From Bacteroidota bacterium (GTDB lineage: Bacteria; Bacteroidota; Rhodothermia; Rhodothermales; JAHQVL01), in the NCBI GenBank assembly GCA_039111535.1, contig JBCCIM010000034.1, positions 1 through 39,135 of the forward strand: a stretch of 39,135 nt of DNA, in the 5' to 3' direction. The position numbers and the translations under genes are program-made. Within the stretch, counting starts at the first letter, position 1, and each line of letters opens with the position of its first letter. The notes beneath the pieces are model-generated. The model had not been told where the DNA came from, searched no databases, and saw nothing but the letters and a program-made list of their open reading frames with translations. Below are positions 31,970 through 39,135 of the stretch, in pieces.

Positions 31970-33808
31970 TTAGCGTACCACCGTCATGCGACGTACCGCA
32001 GTGCCGAGTGGCGTAGTCAGTCGACAGATATACATGCCACTCGCCAGACCACTTGCATTGAAGGTAACCGTGTGTTTGCCGGCAGACATACTGCCCTGGG
32101 CAAGCACTTCAACCTGTCGGCCCGTCATGTCGTACACGGCTACATTGGCGCGCATCGTTGTTGGCAGTTCAAACTCAATTCGAGTGCTGCCGGCAAACGG
32201 ATTTGGATAGTTTTGCTGGAGCGAGAACTTGACGAGGTTTTCGTCTCCCACACCAACAGAGCCTTCTCCATTGTCACCACCATCTCCACCGCCGCCGTCA
32301 CCGCCATCTCCGCCGCCACCGTCACCGCCATCTCCGCCGCCACCGTCACCGCCATCTCCGCCGCCGCCGTCACCACCATCTCCGCCGCCACCATCTCCAC
32401 CACCGCCGTCACCACCATCTCCACCGCCGCCGTCGCCGACACCACCATCGCCAGCATCCGGGTCTCCATCATCGCCGGAGGTACCATCGATAAACGCAAA
32501 CGCGCCAAAATTACCGCCGAAGACAGCTGATGTTGTATCTACATCTAACTCCAGCCAGTTACGCAGCACGGAGCTATACACTTTGCGGAAGTCTGTTGTG
32601 TGCACAACGTTACCGCCGCCCGTTGTATTACTGAGATCGGACTCCGTACCGTAGAATCCGCCAGCTACACCATTACCCATCACGATGACGGGCGCTGCTG
32701 CGCCATGGTCTGTACCGTTGGAGCTATTTTCTCCGATACGCCGGCCAAATTCTGAGAAGGTCATCATCAAGACGCGATCCGCGTCACCGGTAGACTGCAG
32801 ATCATCGTAAAATGCCCGCATTGCGCCGCCGAGTTTTTCCATCAACTGCCCGTGGCGCGTTTCCTGGTTGGTGTGCGTATCAAATCCGCCAAGGCCTACC
32901 AGGTAAATGTGGGTTTTCATCCCCCCTTTAATCATCCGGGCAACCTGCGAAATGGTATCCGACAACTCGTTGTTGTTTGGATAATCAACGCTATTCGACA
33001 CACCCGACATTGCATCGCTGATGATGCTGGCATACTCGTAGGAGTCGTTACTGATGGTCCGGGCAAAAGCCAGTTCCTGTCCATAAATCGAGCTCGGCAC
33101 GTCCTGCTCATCATAAATGCTACCACCATCTGCAAGGCGGGCAAAAATGGAATCGCTCACAATGTTCATACCCATAGGCCCAACGGGACCTTGCATGAGC
33201 ACCGAAGATGATTTACCAAGCTGTACAACCAGCGGGTAATCTGGTGGATTGAGTGCATAGTTGGGATGCGTTTCACCCATCGTACGGCCAATCCAGCCTG
33301 TATTCAGATAATCATCAGCACCACTACCCGTTGCCCAGATATCGGTAGACCGGAAATGTGACAGGGTTGGATCGGGATAGCCAACACCATGAATGATACC
33401 CAGATTCCCATCTCCCCAAACGTCTTCAAAGCCGCTAAGCGCGGGATGAAGACCAAAGTCGTTGTTTAGCTTGACTGTGTCATTCGAAGAAATCGAAATA
33501 CTTGGACGGTTCTGGTAGTAAAGATCATTCGAAATGGGGACCACCGTATTGAGGCCATCGTTACCACCGGTAAGCTGAATGAGTACAAGTATGCGGTCCG
33601 TTTCGATGTCGCGGAGGGAGGAGAACATCGAGTGATTCGCATATGCAGAAATAGAAGTATTACCTATCATGAAGCTTGCCGCAGCACCGCCTAAGCCCAT
33701 TCTGAGCATAAAATCGCGGCGGCTCCAGGTCTGATGGTCAGCTGCATGCGCCTTGCCATCAGAAAGCAAGCTTCCTAGTCGAGAGGTACGGGGATGCAAT
33801 TTACACAT
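31970..33808 (-). CDS. DUF1501 protein with Gly/Asp repeat linker, Tat signal and T9SS sorting domain
   Basis: The product is 612 residues. The twin-arginine motif WSRRDFM is followed by 'LRMGLGGAAASFMIG'. The DUF1501 body has 'ILVLIQLTGGNDGLNTVVPI', 'LSHFRSTDIWATG', 'LGGFDTHTNQETRHGQLMEK' and the family signature NGTDHGAAAP. A Gly/Asp-rich linker (32274-32452 in DNA) separates it from the T9SS type A domain ('LQQNYPNPFAGSTRIEFELP...GMYICRL...MTVVR'). The paralogue at 20410 lacks this linker. The linker may act as a spacer to hold the enzyme away from the cell surface, and clustered Asp residues could bind calcium; both are inference. It follows the DUF1800 partner by about 100 bases. Confidence 0.88.
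   Translation of the reverse strand: MCKLHPRTSRLGSLLSDGKAHAADHQTWSRRDFMLRMGLGGAAASFMIGNTSISAYANHSMFSSLRDIETDRILVLIQLTGGNDGLNTVVPISNDLYYQNRPSISISSNDTVKLNNDFGLHPALSGFEDVWGDGNLGIIHGVGYPDPTLSHFRSTDIWATGSGADDYLNTGWIGRTMGETHPNYALNPPDYPLVVQLGKSSSVLMQGPVGPMGMNIVSDSIFARLADGGSIYDEQDVPSSIYGQELAFARTISNDSYEYASIISDAMSGVSNSVDYPNNNELSDTISQVARMIKGGMKTHIYLVGLGGFDTHTNQETRHGQLMEKLGGAMRAFYDDLQSTGDADRVLMMTFSEFGRRIGENSSNGTDHGAAAPVIVMGNGVAGGFYGTESDLSNTTGGGNVVHTTDFRKVYSSVLRNWLELDVDTTSAVFGGNFGAFAFIDGTSGDDGDPDAGDGGVGDGGGGDGGDGGGGDGGGGDGGDGGGGDGGDGGGGDGGDGGGGDGGDGGGGDGGDNGEGSVGVGDENLVKFSLQQNYPNPFAGSTRIEFELPTTMRANVAVYDMTGRQVEVLAQGSMSAGKHTVTFNASGLASGMYICRLTTPLGTAVRRMTVVR
32274..32452 (-). repeat. 24-bp coding minisatellite encoding Gly/Asp-rich linker
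   Basis: On the minus strand this region repeats a 24-base unit, encoding GGDGGDGG with small variants, about seven times, in frame within the DUF1501 gene. Unit differences are mostly synonymous (GGC/GGT/GGA), suggesting repeated slippage or unequal exchange followed by drift. Copy number is likely to vary between strains. Confidence 0.85.
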
Positions 33809-33908
33809 TGATTTATTTCCGTGTATGATTGGCTTAATTGTGTGACGTCGGTTACAGGCCGGCTGCGGCAGGGGATCAGGATTGAAGGTGCAGCGTGCCT
33901 GGTCCGAA

Positions 33909-35396
33909 TCAGATTAGTTGGAACTCGGGAAGCTGCGTCAGATAGGTCATGTAACCACGTAGACGGGCATTCGCGACCTGCTCTTCGATATTCCATTCAT
34001 AGTCTGGCATACCGTCGAGTAGCACTTCCGTCAGGTCGGCATAGTCAGCTTCACTGAGCGTCTGCGGCAAAAAGAAGTCGGCCAACTCCCTGGATAGCGC
34101 GTAGGGGTCGTTGGGGTTTGACATCTGCTTGGCGAGCGGAATGAGATTGGCTGACGGATAGTCACCGGAGCCATTGATCATTTCGCTGACGTAGTTCCAG
34201 CGGAGGGGAAGCGTACCCGTGGACAACCAGGATTGATAACCCGGCCATCCGGCCACGTTCGGCGGATCGAACAATTTCTGCCCAAGGCGCTCCGCGTTTT
34301 CGTGCATTTCTATTTCGCCTGTCTCATCGAGCGTCAGGCCGGCTTCTGCCACAAATCCGTTGAGCAATTCCACCGGACTTTTGTACCGCGCGCCCATAAA
34401 CGCTGCTTCAAAGAAATGCTCACTGGCAAAGAGGGTGCGGAGCACGGGTGCCAATTCAAAATTGTTGGCCAGTAAAATTGAAGCCATCTCACCGACGATA
34501 TCCGCATCTTCTACAGCATGCACAAAGAAGCGATAAAGTTCACCGCAAACATGGTGTGCAATCGCAGAGGTGCGTTCTTCAAAGATAATGTCGATGGCCT
34601 CATCGTACCCAAATTGTCCGGTTTGGCCAAAAATGGTTTTTGTACCAAAATCGTATCGTTTGTCGTCTACATAATGGCTGAGCGTAGACTCGTTGATGCG
34701 CAATCCGGTAAAGCAGCGCGCCAGTTCAGCTATATCGTTTTGGGTGTAGTTTTCCTGGCCGTTCTCGTTCAGGATGCCCATTGTAAAGAGTTCGAGCAAC
34801 TCGCGGGCATAGTTTTCATTCGGGCCTGCATCTTTGTTCTTGATCGAATCAAGGTAGATGAGCATGGCAGGGGTAATCCCGATTTCATGCGTGAAGTCTT
34901 TAAAATTACCCAGCGCGTGCTTACGCAGTACGTCTAGATACTGGAACATGTAAGAGGACAGGTTATAGGCTTTTGCTGCTGCCACAAAGTGATTGCTCCA
35001 GAAAAAGGCCATTTTTTCGCGCAGGCCTGAATTGCGCATTTCTTCAAACCAGCCGAAGATCACTTCTTTTTTGTACGTCCCATCGTTTGACCCGTTAGGA
35101 TACCACGACGGTGGTGCCGGACGGGGCGTATTGATGGCCGTATCTACTACCTGGTTTGCAGCAGTAACGGGATCAAGCGAGAGCACCTGGTCTATTTCTG
35201 CTTTGGTTGCCCCAATGGAAGTGCGACGCAACAGGTGTGCGGCTCTCTTTGCATTCCAGGGTTTCTGATTGGAAGGGTTGTAAGGTTCGAGGCCGGCCTT
35301 CACCTTCAGGGTGGCAACAGGTTGGCGCTCTTGTTCGGGGCGGGGTGCAAGTTTAGTCAAGAATCCCCGCCGACTTATCTGTTCTGTAGTACCCAT
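33909..35396 (-). CDS. DUF1800 protein (second pair)
   Basis: The product is about 495 residues from ATG 35396; a frame upstream to 35510 adds a non-family N-terminus. The start 'MGTTEQISRRGFLTKLA' carries a twin-arginine motif but lacks a hydrophobic core, like a decayed Tat signal. Family landmarks are 'AAHLLRRTSIGATKAEIDQV', 'KMAFFWSNHFVAAAK', 'NENYARELLELFTMGILNEN', 'IAELARCFTGLR' and 'FDPPNVAGWPGYQSWL'. It shares the exact NENYARELLELFTMGI core with the paralogue at 22080. It is paired with the DUF1501 gene downstream and is probably co-transcribed. The molecular function is not established. Confidence 0.87.
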   Translation of the reverse strand: MGTTEQISRRGFLTKLAPRPEQERQPVATLKVKAGLEPYNPSNQKPWNAKRAAHLLRRTSIGATKAEIDQVLSLDPVTAANQVVDTAINTPRPAPPSWYPNGSNDGTYKKEVIFGWFEEMRNSGLREKMAFFWSNHFVAAAKAYNLSSYMFQYLDVLRKHALGNFKDFTHEIGITPAMLIYLDSIKNKDAGPNENYARELLELFTMGILNENGQENYTQNDIAELARCFTGLRINESTLSHYVDDKRYDFGTKTIFGQTGQFGYDEAIDIIFEERTSAIAHHVCGELYRFFVHAVEDADIVGEMASILLANNFELAPVLRTLFASEHFFEAAFMGARYKSPVELLNGFVAEAGLTLDETGEIEMHENAERLGQKLFDPPNVAGWPGYQSWLSTGTLPLRWNYVSEMINGSGDYPSANLIPLAKQMSNPNDPYALSRELADFFLPQTLSEADYADLTEVLLDGMPDYEWNIEEQVANARLRGYMTYLTQLPEFQLI

Positions 35397-35879
35397 GGTC
35401 TCACAAAAACGATAAAAGGGATTATGATGATCGCAGAGAAAGGGGGCAGTACGATTGGGGGGATAAAAGCCGTTAAACAACAACTGGGCCAAGAATAAAA
35501 AAAGCCCCAAACTGCGTAATTTTGGTGTTTGTATTGCGCGGGCTGGCTGGTTACGAAGGGCCTAATCAGCCAATATCACTTTGTATCTTGAATAGAGAAT
35601 GGCGCACCGGTGGCTGCCGCCTGAAAGTAAAGGCCTGCTTAAAATTTGCGCATGGGGTGTGCAGACCTTTTATTTAAGGTTTGTATCGGATTTATGTTGA
35701 TTCTTTTTAAACCGCAGCCCATCCTCGGGGTTATGTGGTGTTTATAATTAGGCCCTTTCAACTGCCCTGGAACGATTTGTATTGTCGCCGGCTACGCAAG
35801 CAACTTCAAATTGAACGACATATCCACGAACGATTTACCAACGATTTACAAAGCTAGATCACCCGACCGAAGAGGCTAC
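35397..35879. other. Divergent intergenic region, no gene seen
   Basis: The 480 bases between the DUF1800 start and the membrane-protein start hold no credible coding frame. They contain a hairpin AAAGGCCTGC (35629-35638) / GCAGACCTTT (35661-35670), nine of ten pairs, followed by a short T-rich stretch. This might be an attenuator or orphan terminator ahead of the membrane-protein gene. Promoters for both divergent genes should lie here but were not resolved. Confidence 0.5.
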
Positions 35880-36686
35880 ATGTCCAGCGAAAAGAGAAAA
35901 AAACCATCCGACTCGGCCGCAGCAAAAAAAACTGCGCGGAAGAAAGAGCCAAAACCAGGACAACGCTTTTGGTTTGAAGTCTTCTCCCTGTGGTTTATGA
36001 ACGAGATTGTCTTCATCATCCTCCCCATCGTTGTCATCCTGCTTATTGATATTGCATTCAGTACGCAAATTCAGACCGTTCTCCTCCTCCCTGAATGGAG
36101 CTTTGCAGCGATTGTGCTTTATGGCGTATCCATTAGCAACACCATAGAATTGAAAGCGAAGTACCACAACGACTTCTCCCCGCGCCTGTTTACAGGTACG
36201 AAGGCGTTAACGATTCTGTTGATCGGAGCCGTTATCACGCTCACACTCGCAGTGTTACGGGAAAATGGCGTCGAAATAAGCGGTCAGTTTGTCTTCATAG
36301 CACAGATTGTCCTGTTTACGCATGCTTTGCTCAGCGTTCTGTTTGTTGTATTTGCGCGTCAGGAGCAGCTATGGTTGCCCCAGCGCTACCCGGAACGCTT
36401 TACGGATCAGGAACTGATGCAGTACATCGTACACCTGACCAAAGATGCTGACCAAACCCTGGGCCGGCTTCGGTTTGCCCTTGAAGAGACTGGATTCAAC
36501 AGTTCTAAAATCCATCCGCGCGACGAAGCGTATTTCTCGTTTTTCATCGATGAAATTGAAAAGTCTATCGGACAGATAAAAGATCGGTGGGTACCGGCAA
36601 AAGGCCAGCAAGCGGATACGGTGCGCCCGGATCGACCGCAGTTGCCTCCCGTTCAGGAAGTACGCCGAGAAATGGCCGGCGGCTGA
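35880..36686 (+). CDS. Four-helix membrane protein of unknown function
   Basis: The product is about 268 residues. I chose ATG 35880, preceded by GAAGAGG at good spacing; a TTG at 35811 would add 23 residues. The N-terminal 27 residues are highly basic (KRKK, KKTARKKEPK). Four membrane segments follow at about 41-60, 66-86, 107-126 and 136-158. The C-terminal 110 residues are cytoplasmic and partly helical ('YIVHLTKDADQTLGRLRFAL', 'YFSFFIDEIEKSIGQIKDRW'), with a Pro/Arg-rich tail. I do not recognise a family. It is monocistronic with a strong terminator just downstream. Confidence 0.75.
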   Translation: MSSEKRKKPSDSAAAKKTARKKEPKPGQRFWFEVFSLWFMNEIVFIILPIVVILLIDIAFSTQIQTVLLLPEWSFAAIVLYGVSISNTIELKAKYHNDFSPRLFTGTKALTILLIGAVITLTLAVLRENGVEISGQFVFIAQIVLFTHALLSVLFVVFARQEQLWLPQRYPERFTDQELMQYIVHLTKDADQTLGRLRFALEETGFNSSKIHPRDEAYFSFFIDEIEKSIGQIKDRWVPAKGQQADTVRPDRPQLPPVQEVRREMAGG

Positions 36687-36705
36687 TCAAAATTTACCAC
36701 ACATT

Positions 36706-36741
36706 AAAAAAGAGCAGCGGCCTGGCCGCTGCTCTTTTTTT
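36706..36741 (+). terminator. Rho-independent terminator of the membrane-protein gene
   Basis: AAAAAAGAGCAGCGGCC pairs exactly with GGCCGCTGCTCTTTTTT around a minimal loop, ending in seven T residues, 20 bases after the stop at 36686. Confidence 0.92.
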
Positions 36742-36798
36742 GTAGCCCATAATTTTTTCCGCCCTGCCATCTTTATCCCCAGACAAGCGTCAAAAGAC

Positions 36799-36855
36799 AA
36801 AAAAAATGCGGTCCCTGTATGCTAACCACCATTATACATACAGCGAGACCGCATT
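36799..36855 (-). terminator. Rho-independent terminator of the LytS/LytTR operon (two-part stem)
   Basis: On the minus strand an outer stem (AATGCGGTC, 36805-36813, with GACCGCATT, 36847-36855) encloses an inner stem (CTGTATG, 36815-36821, with CATACAG, 36837-36843) and runs into eight T residues. It lies about 130 bases past the response-regulator stop. Confidence 0.82.
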
Positions 36856-36986
36856 CCTTCATAGCATTATAGCTGCTGTTAATACACACCTTGCAGCATG
36901 CATACACACCATGATTCAGTTTTTATCAAAAAAAGTCGACTTTTGGATCTATATCTCTAAAAGTGGCTCCAATTAAATCGACCAAA

Positions 36987-37775
36987 CTAACTTTTTAGCA
37001 CCTTTTCGACGCTTTCCCAATACCGCCGGCTGAGTTTAAGCTCTTTACCATTCTTCAGCAGGATGATATAATCACCATGGAAATAAGGTTTGAGCTCACT
37101 GATGCTATCAATACGCACAATACTCGACCGGTGAATGCGTACAAATTGAGCGGGGTCCAGCTTCTCCAGCATACCACTCATCGTTTCGCGCAACAGGTGT
37201 GACTTGCCGTCAATGTGAATCGATACATAGTCGCCGGCCGCCTCAATCCAGTCGACATCCTCAACACGGAGAAAATACATCGACTGCCGGTTCTTGATCA
37301 TGATGCGTTGCAGGTATGATGTATCGGCTTCAACACTTGGGCTGGCTGGCGTTTCATTGCCGGCTACAAGCGCAGCCAGTCGCGCCCCAAGTTCGCCCAC
37401 CTGTTGCTGCTTGATCATCACCCGTACCCGTTCGAGGGCTTGCTCGAAGCGTTCATCGTCGAATGGTTTGAGGAGATAATCGAGGGCCTGCGCTTCAAAG
37501 GCCCGCAGGGCGTATTGGTCATAAGCGGTTACAAAAACCACAACAGGCATGTTTGCCGGCCCAATCGTCTCAACAACTTCAAACCCATTCATCACCGGCA
37601 TCTGGATATCAAGAAATACCAGATCAGGTTTTGTATTGGCTATTGCCTCAACTGCTTCTTGCCCATTCTCGCAGACAGCAACCACTTTTATATCCTCGTG
37701 ATTGTCGAGCAAGAGCTGCAGCGTATCTCGGGCAAGGCCCTCATCGTCTACAATCACCGCGCGAATTTCAGACAT
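36987..37775 (-). CDS. LytTR-family response regulator
   Basis: The product is 262 residues. The receiver domain has the acidic pocket 'VIVDDEG', phospho-acceptor Asp56 in 'DLVFLDIQMPVMNGFEV', a Thr in 'VVFVTAYDQYALRAFE' and Lys in 'DYLLKPFDD'. After a linker comes a LytTR DNA-binding domain ('VDWIEAAGDYVSIHIDGKSH', 'RIHRSSIVRIDSISELKPYF', 'LKLSRRYWESVEKVL'). It would bind direct-repeat promoter sites when phosphorylated by the kinase encoded 47 bases upstream. Targets are unknown. The surrounding exported oxidoreductase genes are candidates only by proximity. A two-part terminator follows at 36799. Confidence 0.93.
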   Translation of the reverse strand: MSEIRAVIVDDEGLARDTLQLLLDNHEDIKVVAVCENGQEAVEAIANTKPDLVFLDIQMPVMNGFEVVETIGPANMPVVVFVTAYDQYALRAFEAQALDYLLKPFDDERFEQALERVRVMIKQQQVGELGARLAALVAGNETPASPSVEADTSYLQRIMIKNRQSMYFLRVEDVDWIEAAGDYVSIHIDGKSHLLRETMSGMLEKLDPAQFVRIHRSSIVRIDSISELKPYFHGDYIILLKNGKELKLSRRYWESVEKVLKS

Positions 37776-37822
37776 TTATCTCTATTGTTTTATTAAGCAG
37801 CGTTTTTTCGCCTGCTACCCTT

Positions 37823-38935
37823 TCAGTCTATCGTATGCTGCACGGGAATGGTAAGCTGAACCAGCAATCCCCCATCTGGAACGTTATGCAGGGTTACCTG
37901 CTGATTATCGCCGTACAATCGCTGCATTCGTTCGATAGAGTTGGATAATCCAACCCCTTTTCGGGCCGTCTCGATTTTTTCGATGCCTGGCCCATCGTCC
38001 TGAACGTCGAGCACCAATTGATCGTGCGTGATGGTTGCACGAATGATAATCTGCCCACCATCGCTATGCGGTGCGATGCCATGGTGAATGGCGTTCTCTA
38101 CAAGGGGTTGCAGGATCAAGTTGGGGACATAAAGCCCAAGGGCCTCTGGGTCAACATCTTTTTGTACCACCAGACGATCCTGAAACCTGATTTTCTCGAT
38201 CTCCAGATAGCGGTCGAGGAAATCCAGTTCTTCTTCGAGTTTGATTTGCTGGGTCCCTTGATTTTCCAATGCAAGCCGCAAAAAATCACCTAGCCGGCCC
38301 AGCATTTTGACTGCCGTACCATTTTCATTTTTACGCACCAGCGCTGCTACCGAATGCAGGGTGTTAAAAAGAAAATGTGGATTGAGCTGCATCTTAAGGG
38401 CCCGCAAATTTGCCTGGGCCAGTTGCAATTCAAGTTGCGAAGCCTGCCGCTCCTGCTTTAGAAACCGCATGTAGTAATCGAACGCGTTGTAAAACCCGAG
38501 CACGGTCCAGAATGCGAGAGCGTTTACGTGCATTCGTGAGGTAAAATGTACTTCGTACAAGGTGAGGTTCATGGTTTCATGCAATCCTGTAACACGAAAC
38601 AGTACCAGGTTAAGGAGTGCGTGTATCCCAAGAAAAGCCAACATTGCCGGAATGTATACTGTCGGAATCAACACTTTCCACGATTCTTCGTTTACGGGAA
38701 ACCGTTGCGCCAACTTGATAATGAGCGGCGTAAAAATCGCCCATGCGTACCACCAAGGTAGCGTGCTTACAATTCCGTATAGCCAGGAGACAGGCTGCGC
38801 CGTTACAATCAGGTTCAGGTGATAGTAACTAAGGGCTGTAAGCGCAGGAATGGACCAGAGGGCAAAGTAGAGGGTCCATTTACGCCACTTGGGCCAGTTC
38901 CAGGGTACTACGGGTAGGGAAATTGCTGCTTCCAT
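37823..38935 (-). CDS. LytS/YehU-type sensor histidine kinase
   Basis: The product is 370 residues. The N-terminal 150 residues contain about four transmembrane helices with no large extracellular domain ('LYFALWSIPALTALSYYHLN', 'WWYAWAIFTPLIIKLA', 'VLIPTVYIPAMLAFLGIHAL', 'NALAFWTVLGFYNAF'). A coiled helix leads to the His_kinase (PF06580-type) domain with phosphorylated His187 in 'LNPHFLFNTLHSVAALV'. The ATPase domain has an N box ('LQPLVENAIHHGI') and G box ('DVQDDGPGI'). It is the usual partner of a LytTR regulator, encoded 47 bases downstream in the same operon. The stimulus is unknown; kinases of this class sense membrane state or small molecules. Confidence 0.92.
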   Translation of the reverse strand: MEAAISLPVVPWNWPKWRKWTLYFALWSIPALTALSYYHLNLIVTAQPVSWLYGIVSTLPWWYAWAIFTPLIIKLAQRFPVNEESWKVLIPTVYIPAMLAFLGIHALLNLVLFRVTGLHETMNLTLYEVHFTSRMHVNALAFWTVLGFYNAFDYYMRFLKQERQASQLELQLAQANLRALKMQLNPHFLFNTLHSVAALVRKNENGTAVKMLGRLGDFLRLALENQGTQQIKLEEELDFLDRYLEIEKIRFQDRLVVQKDVDPEALGLYVPNLILQPLVENAIHHGIAPHSDGGQIIIRATITHDQLVLDVQDDGPGIEKIETARKGVGLSNSIERMQRLYGDNQQVTLHNVPDGGLLVQLTIPVQHTID

Positions 38936-39135
38936 ATAGGCTGCCTTTATTACGCTGTTGTTTTACGGTAGTATTTTTCGTCGTGTCAATCCACAGCCGG
39001 CCCACACGCCAAAAGCGCATGGACCCGCTGTCTTTTGAAAGATCTCAAGAGAAAGCAATGCGCATTTCTGTCAAGTCCTGAAATAGGTTGACAATGAATT
39101 AGTGTATAGTTTGTGATTTAAGCCCAGTTCGGTAG
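38936..39135. other. Upstream region of the kinase operon, no feature resolved
   Basis: About 200 bases to the window edge show no credible gene. The promoter for the histidine kinase operon should be here, but I could not place it. Confidence 0.4.

Noticed and set aside
32274-32452. CRISPR-like array
   Set aside because: Repeats are contiguous, in frame within a DUF1501 gene, without spacers or cas genes.

Overview
The window looks like a chromosomal piece of a marine or otherwise aquatic Rhodothermota/Bacteroidota-type bacterium. Three proteins end in Bacteroidota-style type IX secretion (T9SS type A) sorting domains. Lipoproteins, twin-arginine signals and a LytS/LytTR-type regulator pair are also present. 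Many families here are better known from Planctomycetes and other secreted-oxidoreductase-rich bacteria: DUF1501/DUF1800 pairs, ThuA domains, large PVC-type dehydrogenase/cytochrome proteins and GMC oxidoreductase. This is inferred from protein families only; there is no rRNA or tRNA to place the organism.

Layout. 1-613 (-) is the start of a ThuA-like exported protein, divergent from a PQQ dehydrogenase with a c-heme (723-2885, +). 2886-6123 holds a diversity-generating retroelement (DGR) on the minus strand. It has a KAP-type NTPase fused to a formylglycine-generating-enzyme/C-type-lectin fold whose C-terminus is the variable repeat, then avd, then an asparagine-codon-rich template repeat. 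The expected reverse transcriptase is absent: a 380-base spacer with palindromic repeats and then the convergent PQQ gene occupy its place. 6524-9424 (+) is a three-module lipoprotein (c-heme, PA14, sorbosone-dehydrogenase-like propeller). Then come a Tat-exported class 3 lipase and a TlpA-like thioredoxin protein (both -), and an LRR/T9SS protein, a uracil-DNA glycosylase-family protein and an arylsulfotransferase-like lipoprotein (all +).

After a possible MITE-like element (17016-17398) there is an ABC-2 exporter operon (ATPase, permease, lipoprotein; 17536-20355, +). 20410-28828 (-) is a run of DUF1569, GMC oxidoreductase, PVC-type c-heme dehydrogenase, DUF1800 and DUF1501. 29015-31900 (+) encodes what should be one ThuA/PVC-type dehydrogenase protein, cut by a single in-frame TAA. 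A second DUF1800/DUF1501 pair (31970-35396, -) follows; its DUF1501 carries a Gly/Asp minisatellite linker. The window ends with a small membrane protein and a LytTR response regulator with its histidine kinase.

Working together: most of the window encodes an envelope and extracellular oxidative toolkit (PQQ, c-heme, GMC, ThuA, DUF1501/1800), probably for sugars, polyols or complex carbohydrates, with surface display through T9SS. The DGR is the most unusual locus: a hypervariable NTPase-linked sensor that appears frozen or dependent on an RT supplied elsewhere.
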